A stretch of 64,000 bases of DNA from Rhizobium sp. CCGE 510 (lineage in GTDB: Bacteria > Pseudomonadota > Alphaproteobacteria > Rhizobiales > Rhizobiaceae), in the NCBI RefSeq assembly GCF_000292525.1, contig NZ_AEYF01000022.1, positions 106,737 through 170,736 on the forward strand, written 5' to 3'. Position numbers and translations under genes: made by a program. Numbering within the stretch: the first letter of the stretch is position 1; each line of letters starts with the position of its first letter. Below the pieces are notes generated by a model. It saw nothing but the letters and a program-made list of their open reading frames with translations, did no database searches and had not been told where the DNA came from. Positions 1-7,690 of this stretch are shown piece after piece.

Positions 1-12
1 GCTCCGCGGCCG

Positions 13-180
13 GAACGGTCGGGGTATGCGTCCGGTTTCCGCCGCCGGCAATCGGCTGCCCGCTCCACTCGCTGCGCTCCCGTGTGGCCGTTGCCTGCGG
101 CCGCCTGTGGCTTGGAAGCTCAGCGCAGAGAATCCCCGACCGGCCGCGAGAGGCGCAGCCGGATAACCAACGGGGAGAAC
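13..180 (+). promoter_or_regulatory. Conserved 5' leader, copy 1
   Basis: The non-coding stretch before the first gene shares ordered blocks with the stretch before the DUF3768 gene at 9.6 kb. The blocks are GGCTGCCCGCTCCA followed by TCGCT-CGCTCCCGTGT (about 49-85), ATCCC-GACCGGCCGC (about 131-147), and a final AGCCGG-TAACCA-CGGG-AGAA block (about 156-179) that contains the ribosome-binding site. The spacing between blocks differs slightly. The two downstream proteins are unrelated, so the leader itself appears to be the conserved unit. A shared regulatory leader for mobile-element genes is my inference. Confidence 0.55.
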
Positions 181-185
181 CCATC

Positions 186-383
186 ATGAAAAAGACCCAA
201 AAGAGCAAACCCGACTACGCCGTCTACGTCGTCGAAGGGGAGGGCGACAACGCTCACTGGACGAAGATCGGCGCAGGCTGGTCGCACGGCGACGAGGAAG
301 GCATCAACATCACTTTGTCGGCCCTGCCGCTGAATGGCCGCCTGACTATCCGTAAACCGAAAGCCCAACGGGACGACGCCTAA
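186..383 (+). CDS. Small hypothetical protein of mobile elements
   Basis: This 65-residue protein starts at an ATG preceded by GGGGAGAA; an upstream in-frame GTG at 84 has no such site and would translate the conserved leader. It begins with a Lys-rich stretch (MKKTQKSK), then a compact segment with DYAVYVVEGEGD and WTKIGAGWSHGDEEG. The segment looks like a small beta-rich domain of the kind found beside DNA-modification and anti-restriction genes on alphaproteobacterial plasmids and integrative elements. That association is from memory. Its stop overlaps the methyltransferase start by one base (TAATG), so the two are probably translationally coupled. No catalytic motif or membrane segment is visible and the function is unknown. 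Confidence 0.7.
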   Translation: MKKTQKSKPDYAVYVVEGEGDNAHWTKIGAGWSHGDEEGINITLSALPLNGRLTIRKPKAQRDDA

Positions 384-1024
384 TGCGTCCGGCCCGCAAC
401 ACTATCCTGCATGGCGACTGCATCACCCTGATGCAGTGCCTGCAGAGCGGGTCGGTGGACTTCATCTTGACCGATCCGCCTTATCTCGTGAATTATCGTG
501 ACCGTCACGGCCGCACCGTGGCCAACGACAGCAAATCCGACTGGCTGCGGCCCGCGTTCGCGGAGATGTATCGCCTCCTCAAACCCGGCGGGTTCGCGGT
601 GAGTTTCTACGGCTGGAACAAGGTTGACGCCTTCATGGATGCGTGGCGCCACGCCGGGTTCCGGATCGTCGGGCATCTGGTGTTTGCGAAGGACTATGCC
701 TCGTCGAAGCGGTTCTTGCGCTATACCCACGAGCAAGCCTACCTGCTGGCCAAGGGGCCGGTGCGTGAGCCTCGTTCGCCGCTACGCGACGTGCTCGGCT
801 GGGACAACACCGGCAATCACCTCCACCCGACCCAGAAGCCGCTGCGGCCGTTGGCCGAGCTCATCGGTTCGTTCAGCCAACCGGGCGACCTGGTGCTGGA
901 CCCGTTTTGCGGGTCTGGCAGCACCCTCGTGGCCGCGCGCCGGTTGGGACGGGACTATCTCGGGATCGAGCTTGAGGCGCAGCATCACCTGACGGCCAGC
1001 TTGCGCGTGCACGAACTTGCCTGA
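383..1024 (+). CDS. DNA adenine/cytosine-N4 methyltransferase, orphan
   Basis: This 213-residue protein is an amino-group DNA methyltransferase. The catalytic motif IV, TDPPY, is at about residues 30-34 and the SAM-binding motif I, DPFCGSGST, at about 173-181. Motif IV before motif I is the beta-type order of the N6-adenine/N4-cytosine family (N6_N4_Mtase). The phrase HPTQKP just before motif I is typical of the group. No restriction endonuclease lies next to it, so it is probably an orphan enzyme that marks or protects the element's DNA. It overlaps the preceding small gene by one base. The recognition sequence cannot be read from the protein. Confidence 0.9.
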   Translation: MRPARNTILHGDCITLMQCLQSGSVDFILTDPPYLVNYRDRHGRTVANDSKSDWLRPAFAEMYRLLKPGGFAVSFYGWNKVDAFMDAWRHAGFRIVGHLVFAKDYASSKRFLRYTHEQAYLLAKGPVREPRSPLRDVLGWDNTGNHLHPTQKPLRPLAELIGSFSQPGDLVLDPFCGSGSTLVAARRLGRDYLGIELEAQHHLTASLRVHELA

Positions 1025-1039
1025 AACGGGAATGTTGAG

Positions 1040-1091
1040 CAATTATCAACAGTTAACAACTGTTGATAATTGTTGTGCTGAGTCCTATAAT
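1040..1091 (+). promoter_or_regulatory. parDE promoter with overlapping operator palindrome
   Basis: A perfect inverted repeat with 15-base arms (1040-1054 and 1058-1072, spacer AAC) lies directly over a near-consensus sigma70 promoter. The -35 is TTGATA (1063-1068), the spacer 17 bases, and the -10 TATAAT (1086-1091). The -35 lies inside the right arm, so a protein bound to the palindrome would block RNA polymerase. This is the expected layout for autorepression by a ParD antitoxin or ParDE complex, whose genes start 22 bases downstream. Confidence 0.8.
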
Positions 1092-1112
1092 GTAGGGAAG
1101 AGGGAATGCGCC

Positions 1113-1379
1113 ATGGCAAGTTTTGCACTGAACGAACACTACGAGAATTTCATCAAGAAGCAGCTGGAATCCGGCCGCTACAACAATGCCAGCGAGGTTG
1201 TCCGCGCCGGCTTGCGGATGCTGGAAGACCACGAGGACTCCCGCGAGCGCTGGCTGAGCCAGGAGATCCCGGGCCGTTACGCCGAGTTAAAGCGCGACCC
1301 TTCCAAGGGTGTTTCCCTTGATGATGCGTTTGCCAGACTTGAGACGGAGCATCAGGCAAATCTGGCGAAAGCCAAGTAG
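1113..1379 (+). CDS. parD: ParD-family antitoxin
   Basis: This 88-residue protein has a ribbon-helix-helix N-terminus (MASFALNEHYENFIKK then SGRYNNASEVVRAGLRMLED), the hallmark of type II ParD/CC2985-like antitoxins. The N-terminal beta strand and two helices bind DNA as a dimer; the C-terminal half (about 45-88) should wrap the toxin. The ATG at 1113 was chosen because it starts the conserved domain; an upstream in-frame start would run through the promoter and operator. It is followed after three bases by the toxin gene, giving the usual antitoxin-first operon. The palindrome over its promoter supports autoregulation. Confidence 0.92.
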   Translation: MASFALNEHYENFIKKQLESGRYNNASEVVRAGLRMLEDHEDSRERWLSQEIPGRYAELKRDPSKGVSLDDAFARLETEHQANLAKAK

Positions 1380-1382
1380 TCA

Positions 1383-1700
1383 ATGCACTACAAGATTATC
1401 CTGCACAAGCAGGCCGAGGCGGAATTGCGCCAGCTTTACCACGATCTTGCCAGCGTTGAGAAAGCGGGGCCTGTCGTGGCATGGAATTATGTCACCGGTA
1501 TCCGCCAGTTCATCGCAGAACTCGCGACGTTCCCCAAACGCGGCACAGTACGGGACGCGCTTCTTCCGGGGCTTCGGATTATTGGTTACCGGCGAAGCGT
1601 AAGCATCGCCTTTGTGGTCGAGGACGCGCACGTGCTGGTTTTGGGTGTGTTCTACGGCGGACGGGATGTCACCATTGAGACTCTTGAAGAGCGCCTGTGA
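1383..1700 (+). CDS. parE: ParE/RelE-superfamily toxin
   Basis: This 105-residue protein matches the RelE/ParE fold. It starts with YKIILHKQAEAELRQLYHDLA, has the central GLRIIGYRRSVSIAFVVED strand region, and ends with the typical VLVLGVFYGGRDVTIETL stretch (GVFYGGRD is a characteristic ParE tail). ParE toxins poison DNA gyrase, while RelE members cleave mRNA; the sequence alone fits ParE better because of its pairing with ParD. It is co-transcribed with the antitoxin at a three-base spacing. On an integrative element such a pair usually stabilises the element after segregation or excision. Confidence 0.9.
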   Translation: MHYKIILHKQAEAELRQLYHDLASVEKAGPVVAWNYVTGIRQFIAELATFPKRGTVRDALLPGLRIIGYRRSVSIAFVVEDAHVLVLGVFYGGRDVTIETLEERL

Positions 1701-1790
1701 TTGCGGCATGCAGTTCCAACGTTGGCTCGCGCCGCCTGACCATTGGCCATTGCCGGATCGTGTGAAGTTGAGTTCGCAGTAGGGGAAACC

Positions 1791-2675
1791 ATGAACTTGC
1801 GAAACATGTGGTCAAGGAAAACCGAGCACTGGCGTTTCCGATATCTGCCGGGTCTGGTCGACCTTCTGGTGGCGGCGTCGACCTTCCAGGCGTGGAAACG
1901 TCTGAGCGGGATATCCCGGTTCGTGTTGGTCGACGGTAGCTTACTAGGTCACAGCATCACACATGAGACGGCGTGGATCTCCACCGGAACCAAGAAATGG
2001 GGGGATGTGGATATCGAGGGCGGATATGCGGCCAGGATCTGCGTTCATGGTCCCGATTGCGATACCGAGATCTACCGCAACGTCACCTACATGCCTGGTA
2101 TCGCCCATCTGGCGCGGAAAGGCCTACTGGAGCTCTACACATCCGCCGAACTGGAGGACGAGCAAGCTCGCCATCCGGTCGGCCGCTTTCGAGGCTATGG
2201 CTTGATGGATCACGGCTTGTTCCGCGATATCCGAATGAGGAGCGTAGACGGCTATGCGTTTTCGACAATGGGACCGGGCTGGCTCACCAACTCCGATCCC
2301 AAAGCAGAGCAGCAAGCGCGCCTAGCGGGCTCAGATGACGCTCTTTATACCTCATTGCTGAAGAAGCTTGGCGCCAAGAATAATCTCGACGCCTGGCATA
2401 TCCGGACCGCTGAACGCCACAATATGTTCTGCTTTCTGACAATGGATTTCAGCCTGAAGCGGCTGGTTGACGCAAACGCGCAGAAAGAGCCATTCCGCAG
2501 CCTGCGCACGCGCGTCATGACGCCGGTGGATTTGGGGCGCTTCCTTGGGTTGACGCCGGTCCCTCCCGCTTTTTTCAGCTACCACGATGCGAACTGGTTT
2601 GTCCGCTCCGACCTTCATTGGCCGGACAATACCCGGAGACGGCGAAGCGCATATCGAAAGCGAGGTGAGAGCTAG
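1791..2675 (+). CDS. Hypothetical protein, possibly PIN-like
   Basis: This 294-residue protein starts at an ATG preceded by AGGGGAAA; an upstream in-frame codon at 1743 lacks a binding site. I do not recognise the family with certainty. Two segments recall PIN-domain nucleases: an N-terminal hydrophobic strand ending in Asp (FVLVDGSLLGHS), and a C-terminal DAWHIRTAERHNMFCFLTMD, which resembles the Asp-x(n)-Ala...Thr-x-Asp motifs that close a PIN active site. There is no membrane segment. It follows parDE by 90 bases on the same strand but may have its own promoter. An RNase role is only a possibility. Confidence 0.6.
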   Translation: MNLRNMWSRKTEHWRFRYLPGLVDLLVAASTFQAWKRLSGISRFVLVDGSLLGHSITHETAWISTGTKKWGDVDIEGGYAARICVHGPDCDTEIYRNVTYMPGIAHLARKGLLELYTSAELEDEQARHPVGRFRGYGLMDHGLFRDIRMRSVDGYAFSTMGPGWLTNSDPKAEQQARLAGSDDALYTSLLKKLGAKNNLDAWHIRTAERHNMFCFLTMDFSLKRLVDANAQKEPFRSLRTRVMTPVDLGRFLGLTPVPPAFFSYHDANWFVRSDLHWPDNTRRRRSAYRKRGES

Positions 2676-2990
2676 GCTTTGCAAATCAGTTAATGCGAGG
2701 CCGTTTGTCGCTCCCGCGGCCCCAGTTCCACCAGAGACCCGCTGGGTTTGCCCGATTTGGTGGGATGATATCGCGGGGACACCATGGAGAAGCGGATGAA
2801 GGGTAGGCTTTGCCAAATAAAGTTTGGTGGCGGCGGGAATGCGGGCTAAACCGCCCGTGGCAAGGTTGAGCTGAGCGTAGTGCCGCTGGCGTGAACACCC
2901 TCAGGTAACTTCAGAGGAGGTAACCATAGCCAAAGGTGTCACGTCGAACCGGACAGGTAGGCTCTGGAACCTACAGCGCGAACAGGATAA
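2676..2990. other. Intergenic region, no gene seen
   Basis: This is the convergent gap between the PIN-like gene and the DUF4760 gene. I see no convincing reading frame, RNA gene or strong terminator hairpin. Confidence 0.5.
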
Positions 2991-3797
2991 CTAGGGTCCG
3001 TGAATACGGTTCGCCTGCAGCGGACCCAGGTTCAGCCCTTCCTTTATACGTTTGCGTCGCATCTCCTGCGCAGTGATCTCGATGTTCTCATAGATTTTGG
3101 GGTTGTAGCGGCCATAATCGTCCTGTCGTTCCTCCAAGAGGAAGGGTTCGAATGAATCCCAGAAATTTATGATGATAGATCGGAACGACTTGATCAAAAG
3201 GCCTTCATCGAGGTCCCTGGTGACGTAACCCACGCATATAAACTCAATATAGTTAGCCAGATATACCACGGACCATCGGAGGTTGATCGCGGGGTCTGTC
3301 ACTGATTTCTGGGTCTGAGCTATGAGGCTTGTATCAATTTTAGTTTGCGGAGAAAAATGTTTTAATATTATTTCTCGGTGTTTATTATATTCCGCGCTAT
3401 TCCGCATCTGGAGCAGGATATTTAAGGTATGTGCCTTTCGATTATTATTTCGATTTTCATAAGCAGTGTATAGCCATCCGAATGTCGCGAAAAGAGCCGC
3501 AGCCATGATAGGAAGCGAAGCGGGATTCTGTTGGTAAACGTCGTACGCAAAGACTCCATAGAGTGAAGCGAAGAAAAGCGCACTAATTGAAAATTTCTCA
3601 GACGATTTTAAACTTACTTTTTTCTGCATCCGGTTGAGGTATATGAAGCCTGCAGTCGTCAAAGGAATAAGGACAACCGCGACCATCCCGGGAAAAGGTA
3701 GGCCGAAAAATTTAATGATCAGGTTTGTGTAGGCCGTAAAGCAAACTACATAAAATAACGCCAAGGCCAGCGCTATTCTGACTGCGATCCCCTTCAT
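2991..3797 (-). CDS. DUF4760-like membrane protein
   Basis: This 268-residue protein has about four hydrophobic segments in its first 130 residues (ALALALFYVVCFTAYTNLII, MVAVVLIPLTTAGFIYL, ISALFFASLYGVFAYDVY, LPIMAAALFATFGWLYTAY). A soluble C-terminal half follows, with ILLQMRNSAEYNKHREII and YLANYIEFICVGYVTRDLDEG...FWDSFEPFL, which matches the DUF4760 pattern. The ATG at 3797 follows GGGGG; a longer frame begins upstream without a binding site. The gene is less GC-rich than its neighbours, consistent with transfer. DUF4760 proteins have no settled function. It lies downstream of, and in the same direction as, the TIR-like gene about 290 bases away. Confidence 0.75.
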   Translation of the reverse strand: MKGIAVRIALALALFYVVCFTAYTNLIIKFFGLPFPGMVAVVLIPLTTAGFIYLNRMQKKVSLKSSEKFSISALFFASLYGVFAYDVYQQNPASLPIMAAALFATFGWLYTAYENRNNNRKAHTLNILLQMRNSAEYNKHREIILKHFSPQTKIDTSLIAQTQKSVTDPAINLRWSVVYLANYIEFICVGYVTRDLDEGLLIKSFRSIIINFWDSFEPFLLEERQDDYGRYNPKIYENIEITAQEMRRKRIKEGLNLGPLQANRIHGP

Positions 3798-4084
3798 GGA
3801 TGCCCCCACATCAAAAAGATAGCGGCCCCGAGGGCCGCCATCCGTGTTGACCATTAAAGGCGGCCAGACCCTTCTCTCAAGATCATGTCAATCTCCAGAA
3901 TGACAGCGAGTGTTTCAAATATATTGCGATTTCTATCTTAATCAAGTCCTATCGTTTTTGGAACAAAAAAAGAACATAATCGCATTATTTTGCGGCGCCC
4001 TGCGCCGCAGCATCCTAGGCTGTTGAATCATAAAGAGGAAATCGGGAGCATGAGGGGCGCCAGCGGCTGGATGGCAAGATCAGG

Positions 4085-5170
4085 TTAATCCCACAGCCGG
4101 TTGGGGTCGAATGCAAGTCCAGCCGCCTTAAGCTCCTTCACAAGCGCCATTTTCCAGCCGTCCGACAAATCCATGTCAGTATATACGACCCCGAATAGAT
4201 CAGACGGCATCTCAACTTTCTCTTTGCGCAGCAGGCAGACCCTTCCGCGTCCTAGTTTCCCGGCAAAGTAGCCTAGTTCAAAGATAACGTTCTGACGGGC
4301 GCGTTGCGCTTGACCGGAGGCGGCCGCCGCTGATCCCACGTCATCCGGTGTGAGGAGTACCACCGCGAAACCGACTTCGTCCGCGCAATCTTCGTACTTC
4401 TCGATGATGGTCCGACCCTGGTTGGGTTGTTCCTTGAGGATGATAATTCCGAGCCCTACTTTCTCGAGGAACCGCGCCAGTTTTTCTAAAGCACCCTCGT
4501 CGTGGCCATGGACGATAAAAACTTTGTTGGATTTCGGCTTTGCCGGCCCAGGTACATTCACAGCAGCATTTTGCACGTCATTCGTCCCGTAAACGAGTGT
4601 TCCGCTCTCTGAAACGTCATTCATCGATCCGGCCGCGTCAGAAGCCTTCTTGAAGGCGTTCCGCTCTTTGTCGCCTATATTGGTAATCCATCCCGCGCGA
4701 TAGATCTCGCCTGCTTCGTAAACGATCTCAGACTGGAGGGGATGCCCCTCCGATGTGCGCAGCTCGGGATCGCTAAGGGCATATTTCGCCAACGAGGTCG
4801 ATCGGGCAGCCAAACCAGATCCGTCACCTATGCCGTTGGGGAGATCCCAACGGAGCAGCAGGGCATCGAACCCGGAGTGCCCCAGCACCTTCAGCATATC
4901 GCATGATGCAATCACCAGCGCCCTGGACGGAAAGGGCGGAAGTTTCCTTACCAAGGTTCCGTTTATCACTCCGTGCTCCACGCCGATGCTGGTTTGTTTC
5001 GGCTGCTGAACTTCAGCGCGAGATTTTAAGAATTCCTGCTCATTTTGCTTGTAGCCGGGCGGAAGCTCTAAACCACTGAAGAACCCAATGTTCCCATCGT
5101 CCCCATCAGGCATCGCGCCCTCCCTGTCCGTCACGATGGACACTACCTTAGATACGACCGTCTCCGCCAT
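4085..5170 (-). CDS. TIR-like nucleotide-binding effector (PF10137 type), copy 1
   Basis: This 361-residue protein has a C-terminal TIR-like domain (about 213-361) of the CAP12/Pycsar effector type, once described as a predicted nucleotide-binding protein. Visible motifs are KVFIVHGHDEG, the EQPNQGRTIIEKYE segment, FAVVLLTPDDVG, and NVIFELGYFAGKLGR, whose Glu (about residue 298) is where TIR-type NAD hydrolases have their catalytic glutamate. The first 210 residues match no family I know and probably sense or transmit a signal. A second gene at 12.7 kb has about 80 percent identity in the TIR part and an unrelated N-terminus. NAD depletion on infection is the known outcome for such effectors; here it is inference. 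No cyclase gene lies adjacent. Confidence 0.85.
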   Translation of the reverse strand: MAETVVSKVVSIVTDREGAMPDGDDGNIGFFSGLELPPGYKQNEQEFLKSRAEVQQPKQTSIGVEHGVINGTLVRKLPPFPSRALVIASCDMLKVLGHSGFDALLLRWDLPNGIGDGSGLAARSTSLAKYALSDPELRTSEGHPLQSEIVYEAGEIYRAGWITNIGDKERNAFKKASDAAGSMNDVSESGTLVYGTNDVQNAAVNVPGPAKPKSNKVFIVHGHDEGALEKLARFLEKVGLGIIILKEQPNQGRTIIEKYEDCADEVGFAVVLLTPDDVGSAAAASGQAQRARQNVIFELGYFAGKLGRGRVCLLRKEKVEMPSDLFGVVYTDMDLSDGWKMALVKELKAAGLAFDPNRLWD

Positions 5171-5286
5171 CCCGCATTTACAGGGGCAGTAAGTGAACTT
5201 GGCGAATAGGGGTTCAGGACGGAAATTTGTACTGAGTGATTTACCGCAGTTATCCGGGTGAGTACTGCACGTTAGCCTCAGGACAA

Positions 5287-5409
5287 CTATTTGATCAGAA
5301 CGTATAGGAGCACCAAGCCCAGAATGCCCGACAGGAGTCGGGCACTCAGGCTTGTGGCGGTGAGGAGCACCTGCAGCACGAGCAGCAGCGCCAGCAGGAT
5401 GAGGGTCAC
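5287..5409 (-). CDS. Very small membrane protein
   Basis: This 40-residue protein starts at a GTG that overlaps the TGA of the preceding gene (GTGA), so translation is probably coupled. It is almost entirely hydrophobic, with one long or two short membrane helices (TLILLALLLVLQVLL and LLSGILGLVLLYVLIK). A longer in-frame reading upstream would simply translate the neighbouring gene out of frame. It is the last gene of a three-gene unit with a tyrosine recombinase. Function unknown. Confidence 0.55.
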   Translation of the reverse strand: MTLILLALLLVLQVLLTATSLSARLLSGILGLVLLYVLIK

Positions 5410-5708
5410 CACGAGATCACCAGCTCTGGGTATTCGCTGGTGACCGCGGGGCGCAGCAGGTCCTGTTCGATGAGCGTGGGGCGCCAGATGTAGTGGAACT
5501 GCTCCTGGTCGAGCCATTCCTCCAGTGCCTTGGCGGCATCGGTTTCCGAGAGGTCGAACGGCTGGTCCTGGACGAGGCGGTGATGACGGTGGCCGTTGAA
5601 GGCCACCTCATCAATGGCGGCGGCGACAGCCGCCGGGTTGAACAGTTGATTGGCGTATTTGGTCCTGACGTTGGTCGCCATGAGATAGTTGCCCTCGGCA
5701 CGTTTCAT
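5406..5708 (-). CDS. Small hypothetical protein in recombinase operon
   Basis: This 100-residue protein overlaps the recombinase stop codon by one base (TGATG) and the next small gene by four bases, so all three form one tight transcription unit. The sequence has LFNPAAVAAAIDEVAFNGHRHH and DLSETDAAKALEEWLDQEQFHYIWRPTLI, predicted to be helical and soluble. GGGGAG lies just upstream of its ATG. An internal ATG ten codons in is an alternative start. I do not recognise the family. The coupling suggests an accessory factor of the recombinase, but nothing in the sequence shows this. Confidence 0.7.
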   Translation of the reverse strand: MKRAEGNYLMATNVRTKYANQLFNPAAVAAAIDEVAFNGHRHHRLVQDQPFDLSETDAAKALEEWLDQEQFHYIWRPTLIEQDLLRPAVTSEYPELVISW

Positions 5709-6580
5709 CAGAAGGCACTCCCCAGATAGGTATCGGTTATTTTCAGGCGGCCGTGGCCGAGCTCGGCGGATATCTGCCGCCGGGCGGCGCGATCGGCGTC
5801 GCGTTCGCCCGCGTTCATCTCCTTCCAGTCCTTGCCGCCGGCGAGGGGGCAGGCGAGGCCGGTGAGCGTTTGGTAGCGGCGCTGCGCATAGGCGTGGCGG
5901 AACCCGTGGGTATTGCGGAGCCCGGCCTTGTGGGTCTGGTACTCATAGCGCTTGAGCTGTTCGACATAGGTCAGTTCCGCCGGGATCAGTGAGCCCTGGC
6001 CTTGGACGAGGGCGGCGATGTGGTGGAGGGTCTGGCGCTGCTCAAGCGTGGTAATTGGCACCGTTCGAGGACGGCCGCCTTTGGTCCAACTGGCTTGAAG
6101 CGTGATGTGGTCGGCGCGCATGGCGACCTGCGGCCGGAACTTGATCGCCTCTTCGCGGCGCAGGCCGAAGGCGACCTGTAGCAGGAGCGAAGCCTGGATA
6201 TGCGGGCTTTCGATCGCCTGAAACCGGATCTGGTCGAGAACCTGAGCGCGATTGCGCGTGACCTCGCCGCGCTCGGCGACACCGTAGCTGGCGTTGTCGC
6301 GGGAAACCACGTTGGGTTTGCCGATCTTCTCGGCCCACCAGCGCAGCCAGCTCAGCCGGTTGCGGACGCTGGCGTCGGTCTTGTCTTCGTTCAGCCATTT
6401 CTCGACGAGGGCCTCGGCATGTTTCGGCTTAAGTGAAGCCGCCGTCGGCAGCTTGTAGCCGATCTCGAGGAGTTCTTCGGCCATCGCGGCAAGGCCGCGC
6501 TGGCGGTTATTTTGGGTGCCGTAGGCACCGTCGCGGTTGCGGCGGCACAGCCGCACCAGGTCCATGGTCAAATCGTCCAT
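5708..6580 (-). CDS. Tyrosine recombinase/integrase
   Basis: This 290-residue protein carries the tyrosine recombinase catalytic set. Arg is at about 141 (AFGLRREEA), Lys about 167 (WTKGGRPR), His-x-x-Arg at 225-228 (HGFRHAYAQ), His at 276 (LGHGRLKIT) and the nucleophile Tyr at 285 (TDTYLGSAF). The N-terminal 110 residues look like a SAM-like core-binding domain. The ATG at 6580 has an excellent GGAAAGAGG site; a TTG seven codons upstream is unlikely. It heads a three-gene unit with two overlapping small genes. It probably acts within the element, since no intact tRNA or obvious attachment site is beside it. Confidence 0.9.
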   Translation of the reverse strand: MDDLTMDLVRLCRRNRDGAYGTQNNRQRGLAAMAEELLEIGYKLPTAASLKPKHAEALVEKWLNEDKTDASVRNRLSWLRWWAEKIGKPNVVSRDNASYGVAERGEVTRNRAQVLDQIRFQAIESPHIQASLLLQVAFGLRREEAIKFRPQVAMRADHITLQASWTKGGRPRTVPITTLEQRQTLHHIAALVQGQGSLIPAELTYVEQLKRYEYQTHKAGLRNTHGFRHAYAQRRYQTLTGLACPLAGGKDWKEMNAGERDADRAARRQISAELGHGRLKITDTYLGSAF

Positions 6581-7037
6581 CAGCCTCTTTCCTTTGTTCA
6601 AGGCGGTGAGTGTTGATGGCCGATGCCTGTCCTTAGATCAGGTCACCCCGCGAAAAGACATCCGCGGCGGGGGCCGGGGAATGCTGTCAGTCTCCTTTCA
6701 TGCGGTAAGAGCCGTCCTGAGCCAGCCGGGCGGCTGGCCGAGTGGGGTTGCCCTGTTGGGCGGCCGGCGGCGGTTCGGGGAACCGGCGTCCGGGGTGGCG
6801 CCGCCGCGGCGGCGCTCGGATGGTATGAGCATGCATAGTGCTCTCCTGTTGGATGGGAAAAGGGTCGGGTGAGATGGATCAGGCGTATTGCTTGACCGAG
6901 CGGGATAGTGAACGCGGTCGCCTGATAAGTGCCAGCGTGTTGCCTAAAAAATGATGCCGCTTCGTTCCGGTGGGAACGGGCGTCATTTGTTGGTCATGTG
7001 TGATCGTTTGCGGGAAAATGGCTTCGGTACTTGGGAA

Positions 7038-7082
7038 GGGCGGGTCCGTCACTCCCCAAGGGTGGGAGTGACGGACCCGCCC
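7038..7082. repeat. Perfect inverted repeat, 19-base arms
   Basis: The arms 7038-7056 and 7064-7082 are exact reverse complements (GGGCGGGTCCGTCACTCCC against its complement) separated by CAAGGGT. No T-run follows on either strand, so it is not a standard terminator. Confidence 0.85.
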
Positions 7083-7158
7083 GCCGTCCGCACGGTCGGA
7101 CATGGGATGTCCGACTGGTCCCGCCTGTGCTTTGCGCCGGTGTGCTCCGCTCACTGGC

Positions 7159-7308
7159 GATGGGCCTCGGCAGGAGGTGGCACCGTGACCCGCCTCCAGC
7201 AACCCGCAAGTCGTGTGCCGCCGCCGGAGGCGGTCTCCCGAGCACAGACTTGCGGAACGCTGGAATCTGGCGGGTCCTAGGGGTGCCACCTGCCGAGGGT
7301 CGCCCATC
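7159..7308. repeat. 150-base imperfect palindrome
   Basis: GATGGGC...CTCGGCAGG...GGTGGCACC...GACCCGCC...CCAGC...CCGCAAGTC on the left is mirrored by GACTTGCGG...GCTGG...GGCGGGTC...GGTGCCACC...TGCCGAG...GCCCATC on the right. The centre is a GC-rich loop of about 35 bases. The arms are interrupted by a few short bulges. As RNA or extruded DNA this would form one long hairpin. Confidence 0.7.
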
Positions 7309-7690
7309 TGGTTCGCCCGCAGGACGCGGCTGCGCGCCGCTTTGGCGGGAGCGGACGACTCCTTGTCGTGTTTGGGATAGGGGAATGGTTTGGGAGGGGA
7401 AAGCCTTCCCCTGTCTGCAACCCGTGGGCGGTTTTACGCCACCCCTTCTGCGGGAGAGCCCGCAACGCCCCGAAGAGAATATTTGTTTGTAGATCTTCGT
7501 TTAAGAATAGCGCTCATATCCGAGATTCAGCCGCGGCCATATTGTTGCCGCAATCAGCATCGATAGAGAAGTCCCGACGCGAAGGAGTTGCGGCGAGGGA
7601 TTATGCTTATGCTACAAAAGACGAAACTGCTTTTGCTGGCACCGAAGCCCTCCGGGAAAAACCTTCTTCATAATTTAGGGAATGTCACAG

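Larger units (their letters stand above)
6602..7690. other. Non-coding region dense in inverted repeats
   Basis: About 1.1 kb between the recombinase promoter and the small RNA holds no convincing gene; the reading frames here lack binding sites and have low-complexity composition. It instead contains many inverted repeats: GCCAGCC/GGCTGGC near 6722, an 18-base palindrome at 6798-6815, a hairpin around 6946-6990, a 19-base-arm repeat at 7038-7082, a 9-base-arm repeat at 7095-7115, and a 150-base quasi-palindrome at 7159-7308. Such density is typical of origins (oriT or replication), of recombination sites, or of a long structured RNA. The sequence does not decide between them. Confidence 0.5.

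Noticed and set aside
6879..7492. Several overlapping reading frames of 80-150 codons on both strands
   Set aside because: They arise from GC-rich inverted-repeat DNA, have no ribosome-binding sites and give low-complexity Pro/Arg/Gly proteins.
7368..7673. A 101-codon plus-strand frame upstream of the small RNA
   Set aside because: No binding site, mixed composition, and no recognisable protein features.
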